Assembly: GCA_016178625.1 (NCBI GenBank)
Contig: JACOSX010000028.1
Location: forward strand, 1-38,279
DNA from: Ignavibacteria bacterium
Lineage (GTDB): Bacteria > Bacteroidota > Ignavibacteria > UBA10030 > SZUA-254
DNA length: 38,279 nt
Direction: 5' to 3'
Part shown: piece after piece, positions 1 through 11,154 of the stretch
Position numbering within the stretch: the first letter of the stretch is position 1
How the letters are laid out: every line of letters begins with the position of its first letter
Program-made: the position numbers and the translations under genes
The notes under the pieces: model-generated
What the model saw: only the letters and a program-made list of their open reading frames with translations
What the model was told of the DNA's origin: nothing
Database searches by the model: none

Positions 1-132
1 CGATGTCGTTACTGGAACTCGCGCAGCTGAGGAATATCCGGGCGCTCTTGTGTCCCAATGATGAATTAACAAAATTCATATCGTACCAACTGGCAGCGTA
101 GCCTCTGAAACGTTTTACACAGAAAAAAGGAC

Positions 133-1698
133 TTGACCCAGCACATCGCAAGTGCAATGGTGCGCATAAAGGCACGCGAAGCATTAGATCTTCAGAGGGC
201 ATATTTTCAACAATTATTTGAAAACTCTCCTGCCGGGATTGTGATGTTGGATGATCATGATATCGTGCTGAATGCTAACATAGCTTTTGAAAATATATTT
301 CAGTATTCCATTGATGAACTTCGTGGTCGTAATGTTAAAGACTGGATTGTTCCGGAATCTCACCTTGAAGAATCGCGTGAGTTGACAACGGCGACGTATC
401 GACGGCAAGTAGTCCAGAAAGAAACGGTGAGAAAGCGGAAGGACGGATCGCTTGTTAATGTAAGTATTACAGCATATCCTATTATTATTGAGGATAACTT
501 GGTTGGCGTGTACGGCATGTATGTTGATATTACCGGGAGAAAGAAATTGGAAGAACATCTCCGTGAGGCACAGAAAATGGAAAGTCTGGGTACGCTCGCA
601 GGAGGTATCGCTCATGACTTCAATAATATCTTGGCGATCATTCTTGGTCATGCTTCCATGGTTGAAAAAAAACAACGTGAACCAGGGAGATTAATGCAGA
701 GTGTCGAAGCGATAAACAAAGCAACGCAACGGGGCACTGGATTGGTCAAGCAGTTACTTACATTTGCTCGCAAGTCTGAAGTATTACTGGAATCAGTGCA
801 ACTGAACGAGATCGTGAATGAGATTGTGAAGCTCATGGCTGAAACATTTCCGAAAACGATTACTGTATCTGCGCAGCTCGAAAAGAATCTTCCCTCAATT
901 ATTGGAGATGCCAATCAGATCCATCAAGTCCTGCTCAATCTGTGTGTTAATGCACGTGATGCAATGCCAAGAGGAGGAACGATGCATCTTACCACAGAAC
1001 TGGTGGATGGAACTCTCGTTAGCGCGAACTTCCCTAAGGCAAGTGCCATGGAGTACGTTCGGGTTAGCGTTTCTGATACGGGTCTTGGAATGGATAACAC
1101 CACACGTAGCCGCATCTTCGAACCGTTCTTCACTACAAAAGAGCGTGGCAAAGGGACTGGCTTAGGTCTTGCAGTAGTATATGGTATCATTGAGAACCAC
1201 CGGGGTTTCATAGAAGTTGAAAGTAAGGTCGGAGAAGGAACTGCCTTTCATTTCTATCTCCCTATTCAGCATCGTGGTTTTGAAAGTGTGGAACGAGAAG
1301 ATACACTTCAAAAAGAAATTCCCGGTGGAACTGAGACGATTCTCCTTGTAGAGGATGAAGAGTTGTTGAGGGATTTGTTAAAAGGGGTTCTCATTGAAAA
1401 AGGCTATAAAGTATTGGCCGCTGTAGATGGAGTGGAAGCAGTTGATCTGTATGCCAGCTCTCATAAAAAGATTTCATTGGTTCTCTCAGATGTGGGCTTG
1501 CCGAAGCTTGGGGGTCAAGAAGTTCTTTTGCAATTGAAAGCGATTGATCCGGAAGTGAAAATCATTCTGGCAAGCGGTTACTTTGAGCCCAACATCAAAT
1601 CTCAAATGCAGGAGGCGGGGGCGAACGCTTTTGTTCAGAAACCATATATTATATCTGAAATCCTGCAAAAGATTCGCTATGTACTGGATAATGATTGA
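133..1698 (+). CDS. Hybrid sensor histidine kinase (PAS - HisKA - HATPase_c - C-terminal receiver)
   Basis: 521-aa ORF. PAS (FENSPAGIVMLDD), H-box (GGIAHDFNNILAIILGH), N/G boxes (NLCVNARDAM, DTGLGM, GKGTGLGLAVVYGI), receiver (ILLVEDEELLRD, SDVGLPKLGG, QKPY). The annotated start is TTG. An in-frame stop lies at 106-108. Confidence 0.9.
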   Translation: MTQHIASAMVRIKAREALDLQRAYFQQLFENSPAGIVMLDDHDIVLNANIAFENIFQYSIDELRGRNVKDWIVPESHLEESRELTTATYRRQVVQKETVRKRKDGSLVNVSITAYPIIIEDNLVGVYGMYVDITGRKKLEEHLREAQKMESLGTLAGGIAHDFNNILAIILGHASMVEKKQREPGRLMQSVEAINKATQRGTGLVKQLLTFARKSEVLLESVQLNEIVNEIVKLMAETFPKTITVSAQLEKNLPSIIGDANQIHQVLLNLCVNARDAMPRGGTMHLTTELVDGTLVSANFPKASAMEYVRVSVSDTGLGMDNTTRSRIFEPFFTTKERGKGTGLGLAVVYGIIENHRGFIEVESKVGEGTAFHFYLPIQHRGFESVEREDTLQKEIPGGTETILLVEDEELLRDLLKGVLIEKGYKVLAAVDGVEAVDLYASSHKKISLVLSDVGLPKLGGQEVLLQLKAIDPEVKIILASGYFEPNIKSQMQEAGANAFVQKPYIISEILQKIRYVLDND

Positions 1699-1702
1699 AA
1701 AA

Positions 1703-1732
1703 ATGTTCATTGCTAGAGAACATCGTCTTTTT
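1703..1732 (+). terminator. Probable intrinsic terminator after the hybrid kinase
   Basis: Stem ATGTTC (1703-1708) / GAACAT (1718-1723) with 9-nt loop, followed by cgTCTTTTT, just after the stop codon at 1698. Confidence 0.5.
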
Positions 1733-1936
1733 CCTCAGAAAATTCATCATTGTTCAGCGTGCGGAAGAAGAAACCATCCACCCCTCGAGGCTTGTCATAG
1801 CGGCTTCCACGATTGGAGTGCTCAGTAATAGCACGTTTCTCCTTTGATATTTATCACTCAGTGAATTTTTTATACTTTGTGATCTATCGTTTAAAGCATT
1901 TTTTGACAAATTGTAAAGATATTTTTTCATGCGCCC

Positions 1937-1965
1937 TTGACAGTCTTCGTTTTATTATGTATACT
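1937..1965 (+). promoter_or_regulatory. Sigma70-like promoter for the ilv/leu cluster
   Basis: TTGACA (1937-1942), exactly 17 nt spacer, TATACT (1960-1965). Located just upstream of the leader peptide and attenuator. Confidence 0.7.
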
Positions 1966-2021
1966 CATAAGAACGATTAAACACTCAAGTGGAAAATAGA
2001 CAACATATCGAGAACAACAAA

Positions 2022-2135
2022 GTGGTAAGCACTTCCATTGATGTTGTGCGGCCGCTTCTCGCTATTTTCCCGCTGGGCGTTTCCCTTCTCCTTATTAACC
2101 TCCTCGTCGTTTTGGCGCTGTTTATTAACAGCTAA
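2022..2135 (+). CDS. Branched-chain amino acid leader (attenuator) peptide, 37 codons
   Basis: GTG-initiated reading MVSTSIDVVRPLLAIFPLGVSLLLINLLVVLALFINS*, with TAA at 2133-2135. By my count 20 of the 36 residues after the start are L/V/I, including LLLINLLVVLALFI. Below the ORF-track size cutoff. Start codon and RBS are not strong; an in-frame GTG also exists at 1989. Confidence 0.75.
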   Translation: MVSTSIDVVRPLLAIFPLGVSLLLINLLVVLALFINS

Positions 2136-2233
2136 CTAAACGCCAGAGGTTAACTAAGCCCACACCAACATATAATCCCAACAGTTTAAACGGTTAAGCA
2201 AGGTTCCCTCTGGCGGACAAGAGGATTTTTTTT
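2111..2233 (+). promoter_or_regulatory. Ribosome-mediated transcription attenuator (protector/antiterminator/terminator)
   Basis: Protector: TTTGGC (2111-2116) with GCCAGA (2142-2147), stacked on hairpin GCTGTT-TATT-AACAGC (2117-2132). Antiterminator: CGCCAGAGG (2141-2149) with CCTCTGGCG (2207-2215), 9 bp perfect. Terminator: CCTCT (2207-2211) with AGAGG (2220-2224), followed by A and T8 (2226-2233). The stems are mutually exclusive by overlap. Confidence 0.72.
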
Positions 2234-2255
2234 GTCTGAACAAGAGTGAATCATA

Positions 2256-3965
2256 ATGAACAATGGAACAGGCGATAACCGTCGAAGCAAGCTGATCACG
2301 TATGGGGCGCAGCGCTCTCCTAATCGCGCTATGCTTCGTGCTGTTGGATTCAGCGATCAGGATTTTGAGAAGCCGATCATTGGTGTCGCAAACGGCTATA
2401 GCACCATCACACCATGCAACATGGGTCTGAACGTCCTGGCAGGATGCGCAGAGTCCGCTCTGCGACGAGCCGGCACTATGCCTCAAGTCTTTGGCACAAT
2501 CACCGTGAGCGATGGGATTTCCATGGGAACGGAAGGGATGAAGTACTCGCTTGTTTCCCGCGAAGTGATCGCCGACTCCATCGAAACGGTATGTAATGCT
2601 CAGCGCCTGGATGGACTGCTGGCGATTGGCGGGTGCGATAAGAATATGCCGGGGGCAATGATCGCTATTGCCCGAATGGACATCCCCGCGATCTTCGTGT
2701 ATGGAGGAACGATCAAAGCCGGTCACCTCGATGGGAAAGATCTCACCGTTGTCAGCGCGTTTGAAGCTGTGGGGCAGTTTGGTGCCCGAAAGATCAACCA
2801 GACCCAGTTACTGGAGGTGGAGCGCCACGCTTGTCCCGGTGCCGGCGCGTGCGGTGGCATGTTCACCGCGAATACAATGTCCTCCGCGTTCGAAGCAATG
2901 GGCATGAGTTTGATATATTCTTCGACAATGGCTGCGGAAGACGCTGAGAAAGTCGAGAGTGCGGCACTATCTGCAAAAGTCCTCGCCAACGCAGTTCACA
3001 AACAAATCCTTCCGAGTCAGATCCTCACCCGTAAAGCGTTTGAAAATGCAATTTCAGTTGTAATGGCGATTGGAGGCTCAACAAACGCCATATTACATCT
3101 GCTTGCTATCGCACACGCTATGGATGTGACGTTGTCTCTTGATGACTTCGAGGACATTCGCTCTCGTGTGCCAGTTTTGTGTGATCTGAAACCTTCCGGA
3201 AAATATGTAACAACCGATTTCCATAAGGCAGGTGGTGTGCCGCAAGTGATGAAAATGCTTCTGGAGCATGATCGTCTTCACGGGGATGCGCTCACGATTA
3301 CCGGTCAAACCATTGCTGAGGTGTTAGCGGATGTCCCATCGACGTCGCGTTCGAATCAAGAAGTTATCCGACCATGGGCTGATCCACTCTACTCACAGGG
3401 TCATCTTGCCATTTTGAAAGGTAATCTTGCAACGGAAGGGGCAGTTGCAAAAATCACTGGCGTGAAGAATCCCAAAATGACCGGCCCTGCTCGGGTTTTC
3501 GATTCTGAAGAAACTTGCCTCGAAGCAATTTTAACGGAAAGAATTAAGCCGGGGGATGTCATAGTTATTCGCTATGAAGGTCCAAAAGGGGGACCCGGCA
3601 TGCGTGAGATGCTCGCACCGACTTCGGCCCTTATTGGTGCCGGGTTAGGCGATTCAGTAGGGCTTATTACCGATGGACGATTCTCCGGTGGAACGTTTGG
3701 TATGGTCGTTGGACATGTCTCTCCGGAAGCGGCCGTCGGTGGGACGATTGCCTTGGTGCAGGAAAACGATTCAATCACCGTCGATGCCGAAGCGCGCTTA
3801 TTGCAGCTCAATGTAACAGAGGATGAACTTACGCGTCGCCGAGCCCGGTGGTGCGCACCCGAGCCACGCTATACAACAGGCGTCTTGGCGAAATACGCAA
3901 CGTTAGTTTCGAGCAGCAGTCTTGGTGCAGTTACTGATTTGAATTTGAATGGAATGCGATCATGA
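2256..3965 (+). CDS. ilvD: Dihydroxy-acid dehydratase
   Basis: 569 aa. [39 protein letters not shown] and [19 protein letters not shown] are IlvD/Edd hallmarks. Confidence 0.97.
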   Translation: MNNGTGDNRRSKLITYGAQRSPNRAMLRAVGFSDQDFEKPIIGVANGYSTITPCNMGLNVLAGCAESALRRAGTMPQVFGTITVSDGISMGTEGMKYSLVSREVIADSIETVCNAQRLDGLLAIGGCDKNMPGAMIAIARMDIPAIFVYGGTIKAGHLDGKDLTVVSAFEAVGQFGARKINQTQLLEVERHACPGAGACGGMFTANTMSSAFEAMGMSLIYSSTMAAEDAEKVESAALSAKVLANAVHKQILPSQILTRKAFENAISVVMAIGGSTNAILHLLAIAHAMDVTLSLDDFEDIRSRVPVLCDLKPSGKYVTTDFHKAGGVPQVMKMLLEHDRLHGDALTITGQTIAEVLADVPSTSRSNQEVIRPWADPLYSQGHLAILKGNLATEGAVAKITGVKNPKMTGPARVFDSEETCLEAILTERIKPGDVIVIRYEGPKGGPGMREMLAPTSALIGAGLGDSVGLITDGRFSGGTFGMVVGHVSPEAAVGGTIALVQENDSITVDAEARLLQLNVTEDELTRRRARWCAPEPRYTTGVLAKYATLVSSSSLGAVTDLNLNGMRS

Positions 3966-5770
3966 TTCTAAATAGAACATCCGTATCGGCTCAGGAAGAA
4001 CTGTTGATGCCGGCGAAATCAATGACCACAACTTCTGAAAAGCTCATGACCGGATCGGAAATTTTTGTTCAATGTTTGATCGCCGAAGGTGTGGACGTGG
4101 TTTTCGGTTATCCGGGTGGCGCAAACATTGGGATTTACGATGCCTTGCATGATGCTGTTGCCATTAAACACGTGCTCGTAAGACATGAACAGGGTGCAAC
4201 TCATGCGGCGGAGGGCTACGCCAAGGCTACCGGTAAACCCGGCGTAGTGCTTGTCACCTCAGGGCCCGGTGCAACAAATACTGTCACCGGTATCGCTGAT
4301 GCATTCATGGATTCCATTCCAATCGTAGTCTTCACGGGCCAAGTTCCACTCAAGCTCATCGGCAATGATGCCTTTCAGGAAGCGGATATCGTTGGCATCA
4401 CTCGACCGATCACCAAGCACAATTACTTAGTACGCGATATCAGAGAATTGGCAAAGACAATAAAAGAAGCATTTTACATTGCCACGACCGGGCGACCTGG
4501 TCCTGTGCTTGTTGATCTGCCGAAAGATATCATGGCGCAGAAGACGACGTTCGAGTATCCTCAGCACGTGGAGCTGCGAAGCTATAAGCCGATCGTTGAT
4601 GTGGATATCATGCAAATCATGAAGGCTGTTAAGCTTATCAATGAAGCGAAGCGCCCGGTTCTGTATGTCGGTGGAGGTGCGATCCAATCGAATGCTTCGG
4701 CTGAGTTGAAAGCGTTAGCAGAGAAAATGCAATGCCCTGTGACGACGACTCTTCACGGCCTCGGTTCGTTTCCTGAAGATAATCCGCTCTCCATGGGGAT
4801 GCTCGGCATGCACGGCACGTGGTACAGCAACATCGCCGTAAGTATGTGTGATGTTCTCATTGCAGTCGGGGCTCGTTTCGATGATCGTGTGACAGGCAAT
4901 GTGAACGCCTTCGCATCCAATGCAAAAAAAATTCACATCGATATTGATCCAGCGTGCATCAGTAAGAACGTTGTAGCAGATGCTCCTATTGTCGGCGATG
5001 TGAAAAACGTGTTGACGAAGTTGATGGATCTTGTTCATCGGGTCGATACCCACGATTGGCTTGCGACGATCGAGCAATGGAAAAAAGAACATCCGCTCAG
5101 GTACACACATGGGAAAGAAATTCGTTCGCAGTATGTTATTCACAAGCTTGGTGAGATTACTAAGGGTAATGCCATTCTTGTTACTGATGTCGGTCAACAC
5201 CAGATGTGGACGGCACAGTTCTTCAATTGGATCCACCCGCGCTCGCACATTACCTCTGGCGGATTAGGAACAATGGGGTTCTCACTACCGGCGGCAATGG
5301 GTGCGGCGTTTGGACGGAAGGATCTCTCCGTGATCTCGATCAGCGGCGACGGGGGCATTCAGATGAACATTCAGGAGCTTGCAACCATTGTTGAGCATAA
5401 GCTTCCGTTGAAAATCTTTGTGATCAACAATGGGTTCCTTGGGATGGTGCGGCAGTGGCAGGAACTGTTCTATGAGCGACGATACTCACAGGTAGCACTA
5501 CGCAACCCGGATTTCGTCAAGCTCGCGGAAGCCTATGGATGTCGAGCGTACAAAGTAACGGAGAGTTCTGAAGTTGAGGGTGTCGTTCGGAACGCAATGG
5601 CATATAACGACGGACCCGTTTTTGTGGAATTCGTAGTTGCGCAAGAGGATAATGTGTTCCCGATGATGCCCTCAGGCCAGACCGTCAATGAGATGATTGA
5701 TACACCCGATCCCGTGAATAAGAATGGACAACCTGACCATAAAGGGTTATCCATCCTGGAAAAAGGATAA
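3962..5770 (+). CDS. ilvB: Acetolactate synthase large subunit
   Basis: 602 aa TPP enzyme: [68 protein letters not shown]. Start overlaps ilvD stop (ATGA). The true start may be an internal ATG nearer GSEIFVQCL. Confidence 0.96.
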   Translation: MILNRTSVSAQEELLMPAKSMTTTSEKLMTGSEIFVQCLIAEGVDVVFGYPGGANIGIYDALHDAVAIKHVLVRHEQGATHAAEGYAKATGKPGVVLVTSGPGATNTVTGIADAFMDSIPIVVFTGQVPLKLIGNDAFQEADIVGITRPITKHNYLVRDIRELAKTIKEAFYIATTGRPGPVLVDLPKDIMAQKTTFEYPQHVELRSYKPIVDVDIMQIMKAVKLINEAKRPVLYVGGGAIQSNASAELKALAEKMQCPVTTTLHGLGSFPEDNPLSMGMLGMHGTWYSNIAVSMCDVLIAVGARFDDRVTGNVNAFASNAKKIHIDIDPACISKNVVADAPIVGDVKNVLTKLMDLVHRVDTHDWLATIEQWKKEHPLRYTHGKEIRSQYVIHKLGEITKGNAILVTDVGQHQMWTAQFFNWIHPRSHITSGGLGTMGFSLPAAMGAAFGRKDLSVISISGDGGIQMNIQELATIVEHKLPLKIFVINNGFLGMVRQWQELFYERRYSQVALRNPDFVKLAEAYGCRAYKVTESSEVEGVVRNAMAYNDGPVFVEFVVAQEDNVFPMMPSGQTVNEMIDTPDPVNKNGQPDHKGLSILEKG

Positions 5771-5773
5771 GAG

Positions 5774-6334
5774 ATGGACAACATAGTATCACACATACAG
5801 ATATCGCACAGAGCACGGGCGCAAGCAAACGGTGAAGAACATTTTCAGAAGCACACGATTTCAATTCTCATGGAGAACAACTTCGGGGCATTCAATAGGA
5901 TCGCGGGATTGTTCGCCGCAAAAGGATACAATATCGAAAGCATCACAGTTGGTCCGACTGAAGAAAAGGATGTTTCACGGATGACCATTGTGACTCGCGG
6001 AGATAACCAGGTCATTGAACGAATAATCAAACAGCTTCATAAACTCGTTGATACCATCACCGTTGCTGATCTAACGTTCGACAGTTTCGTTGAACGGGAT
6101 CTTATCCTGGTCAAAGTTCAGTCAACTCCTGAAACACGGTCGGAGATCATGCAGATCGCCGAGATCTTCCGCGCCAAAGTTGTGGATATCAGTCCGGAGA
6201 CATTGACAGTTGAAGCGACGGGGAGTCAGCTGAAAGTTGATGCTATCATTAAAATGTTGAGGCCGTTTGGCATTAAAGAGTTAGCGCGGACAGGAAGGGT
6301 TGCATTAAAACGCGAATTCCAAGGTGAAGTCTAA
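5774..6334 (+). CDS. ilvN: Acetolactate synthase small (regulatory, ACT-domain) subunit
   Basis: 186 aa; [47 protein letters not shown] is the classic IlvN/IlvH ACT domain. Confidence 0.95.
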   Translation: MDNIVSHIQISHRARAQANGEEHFQKHTISILMENNFGAFNRIAGLFAAKGYNIESITVGPTEEKDVSRMTIVTRGDNQVIERIIKQLHKLVDTITVADLTFDSFVERDLILVKVQSTPETRSEIMQIAEIFRAKVVDISPETLTVEATGSQLKVDAIIKMLRPFGIKELARTGRVALKREFQGEV

Positions 6335-7430
6335 AGAACACCAAGCAGGGAATGACACTACAAATGAACAAGATGGTTTGGTATATCGTATGATCATTGT
6401 TATGAAAGCTGGGGCTTCCCAGCACCAAATTGAACATGTGTTTGAGAAAGTTCGTGAACTTGGATTTCAGGCTCATCCAATATATGGCGAGCTGAGAACC
6501 GTGATCGCCTGTGTAGGAGATGAACGAGGGAAATCGCGGTTACAAGCTCTTGATTCTCTCGATAGTGTTGAAAGCGTTGTTCCCATTCTGAAACCGTTTA
6601 AACTTGCAAGCAAGGAATGGAAAAGAGAGAAGACAGCGATTAATCTTAGGTCGGCAACATCAAACGGGGAAGCATTCGTGTCAATTGGAAACAATCAGTT
6701 TGTTGTCATGGCGGGACCGTGTTCGGTGGAAAGTCGGGAACAAATTCTCGCAAGCGCCCAGCAGGTGAAAAATGCCGGAGCGCGGATTCTCCGCGGTGGT
6801 GCCTTCAAACCAAGAACCTCCCCCTACAGTTTCCAAGGACTTGAGGAAGAAGGTCTGAAACTTCTCGCCGAGGCAAGAGAGAAGACCGGATTGTTTATTG
6901 TCACCGAAGTGATAACTCCAACTGACGTTCCGGTGGTTGCAGACTATGCTGACATCCTTCAACTTGGAGCGCGGAATATGCAAAACTTCGCCCTCTTGAA
7001 GGAAGTTGGCAAGACAAAAAAACCCGTGCTGTTAAAACGAGGGATGTCGTGTACTCTCAAAGAGCTTTTGATGTCGGCGGAATACATCATGTCGCAGGGA
7101 AATTATCAGGTGATTCTCTGTGAGCGTGGCATTCGCACATTCGAAGATTACACGCGCAATACCTGTGATTTGTCTGCTGTTCCGGCGTTAAAAGAAATGA
7201 GTCACCTTCCTGTCATCGTCGATCCAAGTCACGGCACTGGAATTCGTACTCTTGTGACACCACTAGCAAAAGCAGCGGTCGCGGTTGGCGCTGATGGATT
7301 ATTGATTGAAGTTCACCCCAATCCTGAAGAGGCATTTTCAGATGGTGCTCAGTCGTTACTTCCTAATCAATTTGAAGAGTTGATGGAGTGGGTGAAAAAG
7401 TTAGTTCAGCTTGAAGGTAGGAAACTATAG
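6324..7430 (+). CDS. aroF: 3-deoxy-7-phosphoheptulonate synthase with N-terminal ferredoxin-like domain
   Basis: [22 protein letters not shown]-terminal domain, then [46 protein letters not shown] and DPSHGTGIR. The likely real start is the in-frame ATG at 6390 rather than GTG 6324. Confidence 0.93.
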   Translation: MKSKEHQAGNDTTNEQDGLVYRMIIVMKAGASQHQIEHVFEKVRELGFQAHPIYGELRTVIACVGDERGKSRLQALDSLDSVESVVPILKPFKLASKEWKREKTAINLRSATSNGEAFVSIGNNQFVVMAGPCSVESREQILASAQQVKNAGARILRGGAFKPRTSPYSFQGLEEEGLKLLAEAREKTGLFIVTEVITPTDVPVVADYADILQLGARNMQNFALLKEVGKTKKPVLLKRGMSCTLKELLMSAEYIMSQGNYQVILCERGIRTFEDYTRNTCDLSAVPALKEMSHLPVIVDPSHGTGIRTLVTPLAKAAVAVGADGLLIEVHPNPEEAFSDGAQSLLPNQFEELMEWVKKLVQLEGRKL

Positions 7431-7445
7431 GGAAAGATTTCAACG

Positions 7446-9125
7446 GTGGAAGAACGCATATACATTTTTGATACTACACTGCGCGACGGTGAGCAATCGC
7501 CGGGTGCAACGATGACGTCTGCTGAGAAGTTAGAAGTGGCGCGTGCGCTTGCCAGAATGGGTGTCGATATCATTGAGGCGGGGTTTCCCGCTGCATCCCC
7601 CGACGACCTCGAAGCTGTACGCCGCATCGCTGTGGAAGTTGGGTCAACGGTTGCAACTCCCAGTGGCGATCCGCCGATCATCTGTGGTCTCGCCCGGACA
7701 AACAGGAATGATATCGACAAGGCGTGGGAAGCCATACGCCATGCCGTTCGTCCACGCATTCACACATTCATTGCGACGTCCGAAATCCATATGCAATACA
7801 AATTGAAGATGACCCGCGGGCAAGTAGTTGAGCGAGTGAAAGAAATGGTCGCGTATGCGCGCACGCTGTGTGAGAATGTGGAATTCAGTTGTGAAGATGC
7901 AGGCCGGAGCGATTCTGAGTTTTTATATCTCGTGCTGGGTGAAGCAGTGAACGCTGGTGCTACAACTCTGAATATACCAGATACAGTTGGTTATACAATG
8001 CCAGATGAGTTCGGAGCGTTGATCTCAGGGATCATTCAACACACACCCGGGATAGAACAGTGCGTCGTCTCCGTCCACTGCCATAACGATCTTGGTATGG
8101 CTACTGCTAATACACTGGCGGGTCTTCGTGCCGGTGCTCGCCAGGCAGAGGTGACGATTAACGGCATCGGTGAGCGAGCGGGGAATACTTCTCTTGAAGA
8201 AGTGGTGATGTCACTTCATACCCGCAGTTCGGTGTTCAACCTCACAACAGGTATCGATACGCCGCAGATCATGCGTGTCAGCAAACTGGTGAGCAACTAT
8301 ACCGGCATCGTCGTGCAACCGAACAAAGCTATCGTTGGCGCAAATGCGTTTGCTCATGAAGCAGGCATCCATCAGGATGGAATGCTCAAGCATCAGCAGA
8401 CGTATGAGATCATGCGCCCGGAAACAGTCGGCGTCAGCCAAACACGACTTGTATTAGGAAAGCATTCTGGTCGGCATGCCTTCAAGACGCGTTTGGCAGA
8501 GTTGGGATACAGTTTCAACGAAGCTGAGCTTGTCAAGGCGTTTGCGCGTTTCAAGAATCTTGCTGACAAAAAGAAGATTATTACTGATGCTGATCTCGAG
8601 GCAATCGCATCGGATGAACTTTATCAGCCACGTGAAATTTTCACGCTTGATGGCTTGCAGGTTGCCTGTGGAACTATCGGCATGCCCACAGCAACTGTAC
8701 GTTTGCGCGGTCCGGACGGTCGGTTGTTTGTGCAAGCATCTGTGGGAACTGGTCCCGTTGACGCGAGCTACAAAGCGATTGACTGTATTGTTCAAGCACC
8801 AAATACGCTGCTTGAATTCTCTGTCCATGCTGTTACAGAGGGAATTGATGCTCTCGGCGAAGTTACCGTACGAATCGGAGGAAGAAATGGTCAGCACGTA
8901 CTCAATGCTCAGAACGAAAGTGACCTTCCCCGCACCTTTGGTGGATACGGTGCAGATACGGACATCATTGTCGCAAGCGCCAAGGCTTACCTCAGCGCGC
9001 TCAACAAATTACTCGTGACGACAGGGGGCTTCAGCGATGAACCTGAACGCGTTGCAGAACTCAGTGCGGGAACACTTTCGCAAAATCAATCTACCCATTT
9101 AATGACAACAACAGAATCACGATGA
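7446..9125 (+). CDS. leuA: 2-isopropylmalate synthase
   Basis: 559 aa; [70 protein letters not shown], plus a C-terminal LeuA-dimer domain. Confidence 0.96.
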   Translation: MEERIYIFDTTLRDGEQSPGATMTSAEKLEVARALARMGVDIIEAGFPAASPDDLEAVRRIAVEVGSTVATPSGDPPIICGLARTNRNDIDKAWEAIRHAVRPRIHTFIATSEIHMQYKLKMTRGQVVERVKEMVAYARTLCENVEFSCEDAGRSDSEFLYLVLGEAVNAGATTLNIPDTVGYTMPDEFGALISGIIQHTPGIEQCVVSVHCHNDLGMATANTLAGLRAGARQAEVTINGIGERAGNTSLEEVVMSLHTRSSVFNLTTGIDTPQIMRVSKLVSNYTGIVVQPNKAIVGANAFAHEAGIHQDGMLKHQQTYEIMRPETVGVSQTRLVLGKHSGRHAFKTRLAELGYSFNEAELVKAFARFKNLADKKKIITDADLEAIASDELYQPREIFTLDGLQVACGTIGMPTATVRLRGPDGRLFVQASVGTGPVDASYKAIDCIVQAPNTLLEFSVHAVTEGIDALGEVTVRIGGRNGQHVLNAQNESDLPRTFGGYGADTDIIVASAKAYLSALNKLLVTTGGFSDEPERVAELSAGTLSQNQSTHLMTTTESR

Positions 9126-10534
9126 AACCTCAAACGCTTTTCGAGAAAGTTTGGAACGAACATATTGTTGCCCAGGAACCGGAGTCACCTGCTGTGCTCT
9201 ACATTGATCTCCACCTAATCCACGAGGTGACATCGCCGCAGGCGTTCTCAGGTCTTAGACGACGAAGACTCAAGGTCAGACGACCGGATAAAACTGTGGC
9301 GACGGTCGATCATAGTGTCCCCACGCGTGATGTATCACTTCCCATACGAGATCCACTTGCGGCAAAACAGATTGCACAGTTGGAGGAGAATGCGCGAGAG
9401 TTCGGTGTGAGATTGTACGGTATGAACAGCCCTCGCCGTGGCATCGTCCATGTGATCGGTCCTGAACTTGGCTTAACGCAGCCGGGGATGACGATCGTCT
9501 GCGGCGACAGCCATACGTCAACGCACGGTGCATTCGGAGCGTTGGCATTCGGCATCGGTACGAGTGAGGTTGAGCATGTCCTTGCCACGCAATGTTTGCT
9601 TCAACGGAAGCCTAAGACGTGCGAGGTGCGCGTTGATGGGAAGCTCTCACCGGGTGTTACAGCAAAGGACGTTATTCTCGCACTCCTTGCCAACATCGGT
9701 ATTGGAGGCGGCACAGGACATGTCTTCGAATACACCGGTTCCGCGATCCGGGCTCTCACCATGGAACAGCGAATGACGATTTGCAACATGTCGATTGAGG
9801 GCGGTGCGCGTGCTGGGATGATCGCTCCAGATGATGCAACATTTGAATTCATAGCAGGCAAGGAGTTCGCACCAAAAGACGAAGCATGGGATGCCGCTCT
9901 TCATCGATGGAAAAATCTTCCTTCTGGCGAGGGTGCATATTATGATAAAACTATCATGCTGAACGCAAGTGAGATTGCTCCAATGATTACTTATGGAACA
10001 AATCCTGGGATGGGCATTCCGGTAACCAGTAATGTGCCTGACCCTGACCGATTCACCGATGCATCACAAAAGTTGGCCCTGCGGAAGGCACTTGAATACA
10101 TGGATCTTAGGCCGGGACAGCCGCTCATTGGACATCCGATTGATGTCGTGTTCATCGGAAGCTGTACGAATTCACGGATCTCGGATTTGCGGCTTGCCGC
10201 ATCGCTTCTCAAGGATCGAAAGGTTGCGCCAAACATACGCGTCCTGATAGTCCCGGGTTCACAAGATGTGAAGATTCAATCAGAGGCAGAGGGGTTGGAT
10301 AAAATCTTCAAAGCCGCCGGCGCCGAATGGCGAGAAGCCGGCTGCTCGATGTGTATTGCAATGAATGGTGATGAACTTCAACCTGGTCAGTATGCCGTGA
10401 GCACCAGCAACCGTAATTTCGAAGGTCGGCAGGGTAAAGGCGGTCGAACGTTCCTGGCATCACCCCTCACAGCAGCGGCAGCAGCAATTACTGGAACAAT
10501 TACCGACGTTCGCACTTTGATATCGACAAACTGA
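9122..10534 (+). CDS. leuC: 3-isopropylmalate dehydratase large subunit
   Basis: 470 aa; [65 protein letters not shown]. Confidence 0.96.
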   Translation: MKPQTLFEKVWNEHIVAQEPESPAVLYIDLHLIHEVTSPQAFSGLRRRRLKVRRPDKTVATVDHSVPTRDVSLPIRDPLAAKQIAQLEENAREFGVRLYGMNSPRRGIVHVIGPELGLTQPGMTIVCGDSHTSTHGAFGALAFGIGTSEVEHVLATQCLLQRKPKTCEVRVDGKLSPGVTAKDVILALLANIGIGGGTGHVFEYTGSAIRALTMEQRMTICNMSIEGGARAGMIAPDDATFEFIAGKEFAPKDEAWDAALHRWKNLPSGEGAYYDKTIMLNASEIAPMITYGTNPGMGIPVTSNVPDPDRFTDASQKLALRKALEYMDLRPGQPLIGHPIDVVFIGSCTNSRISDLRLAASLLKDRKVAPNIRVLIVPGSQDVKIQSEAEGLDKIFKAAGAEWREAGCSMCIAMNGDELQPGQYAVSTSNRNFEGRQGKGGRTFLASPLTAAAAAITGTITDVRTLISTN

Positions 10535-10557
10535 AATTTAAAAAATCAAAAACCATT

Positions 10558-11145
10558 ATGGCATCTTTTACAACACTTACATCTCGAGTTCTGCCCCTTC
10601 TGGTGAACGATATTGATACTGACCAGATTATTCCTGCTCGCTTCCTGAAGGCAATCGATAAGCTTGGCTTGTCCGAAGGGTTATTTTACGATTGGCGGTA
10701 TAATGCAGACGGCTCGCCGAAGCGTGATTTTATCTTAAACAAGCCTGAAGCGAAAGGCGCTCAAATACTTTTGGCAGGCGATAATTTTGGATGTGGTTCA
10801 TCTCGTGAACATGCCCCGTGGGCACTCATGGGCTTTGGGTTCCGCGCTGTCATCAGTACGTCGTTTGCCGATATTTTCTGTAATAATGCGTTGAAGAATG
10901 GACTTCTTCCCATCATCGTTAGCGCACAAGGTCATAACGAATTGCGGGAGTTGGTAGAGAACACCCCAAGTGCCCAATTGACAATTGATCTTGCGGCACA
11001 GACTGTCAAGCTGCCCGATGGAACATCATTCCAGTTTCCCATTGATGGTTTTTCAAAAGCATGCTTGCTGAACGGCGTTGACGAACTTGGTTATATACTT
11101 CGTTTCGAAGACAACATTACTGCATACGAAACACTGCATCGGTAA
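10558..11145 (+). CDS. leuD: 3-isopropylmalate dehydratase small subunit
   Basis: 195 aa; NDIDTDQIIPARFLK, GDNFGCGSSREHAPWAL. Confidence 0.95.
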   Translation: MASFTTLTSRVLPLLVNDIDTDQIIPARFLKAIDKLGLSEGLFYDWRYNADGSPKRDFILNKPEAKGAQILLAGDNFGCGSSREHAPWALMGFGFRAVISTSFADIFCNNALKNGLLPIIVSAQGHNELRELVENTPSAQLTIDLAAQTVKLPDGTSFQFPIDGFSKACLLNGVDELGYILRFEDNITAYETLHR

Positions 11146-11154
11146 GGTGACCAT

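Noticed and set aside
3-101. Short open frame at the left edge (MSLLELAQLRNIRALLCPNDELTKFISYQLAA) and possible upstream extension of the hybrid kinase
   Set aside because: Too short and cut by the window edge. The kinase frame has a stop at 106-108, so truncation or frameshift cannot be shown from here.
1706-1719. Shared ATTGCTAGAGA word near 1709 and near the outer repeat at 37047
   Set aside because: Only an 11-mer, with no matching inverted partner at 1709; explained by the kinase terminator loop and likely chance.
2041-2139. Alternative ATG-initiated leader ORF (MLCGRFSLFSRWAFPFSLLTSSSFWRCLLTAN)
   Set aside because: It has an ATG start but is not unusually rich in Leu/Val/Ile and overlaps the GTG 2022 frame, whose residue bias fits the operon's products much better. 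Kept as an alternative to test.
2154-2726. 190-aa minus-strand ORF across the attenuator and ilvD start
   Set aside because: Antisense to a clear ilvD coding frame; composition looks like a shadow ORF and no motif is recognisable.
4715-5248. 177-aa minus-strand ORF inside ilvB
   Set aside because: Shadow ORF antisense to conserved TPP-enzyme sequence; no domain motif.
8476-9018. 180-aa + strand ORF inside leuA in another frame
   Set aside because: Out-of-frame with the conserved LeuA C-terminal domain; basic, low-complexity reading typical of frame shadows.
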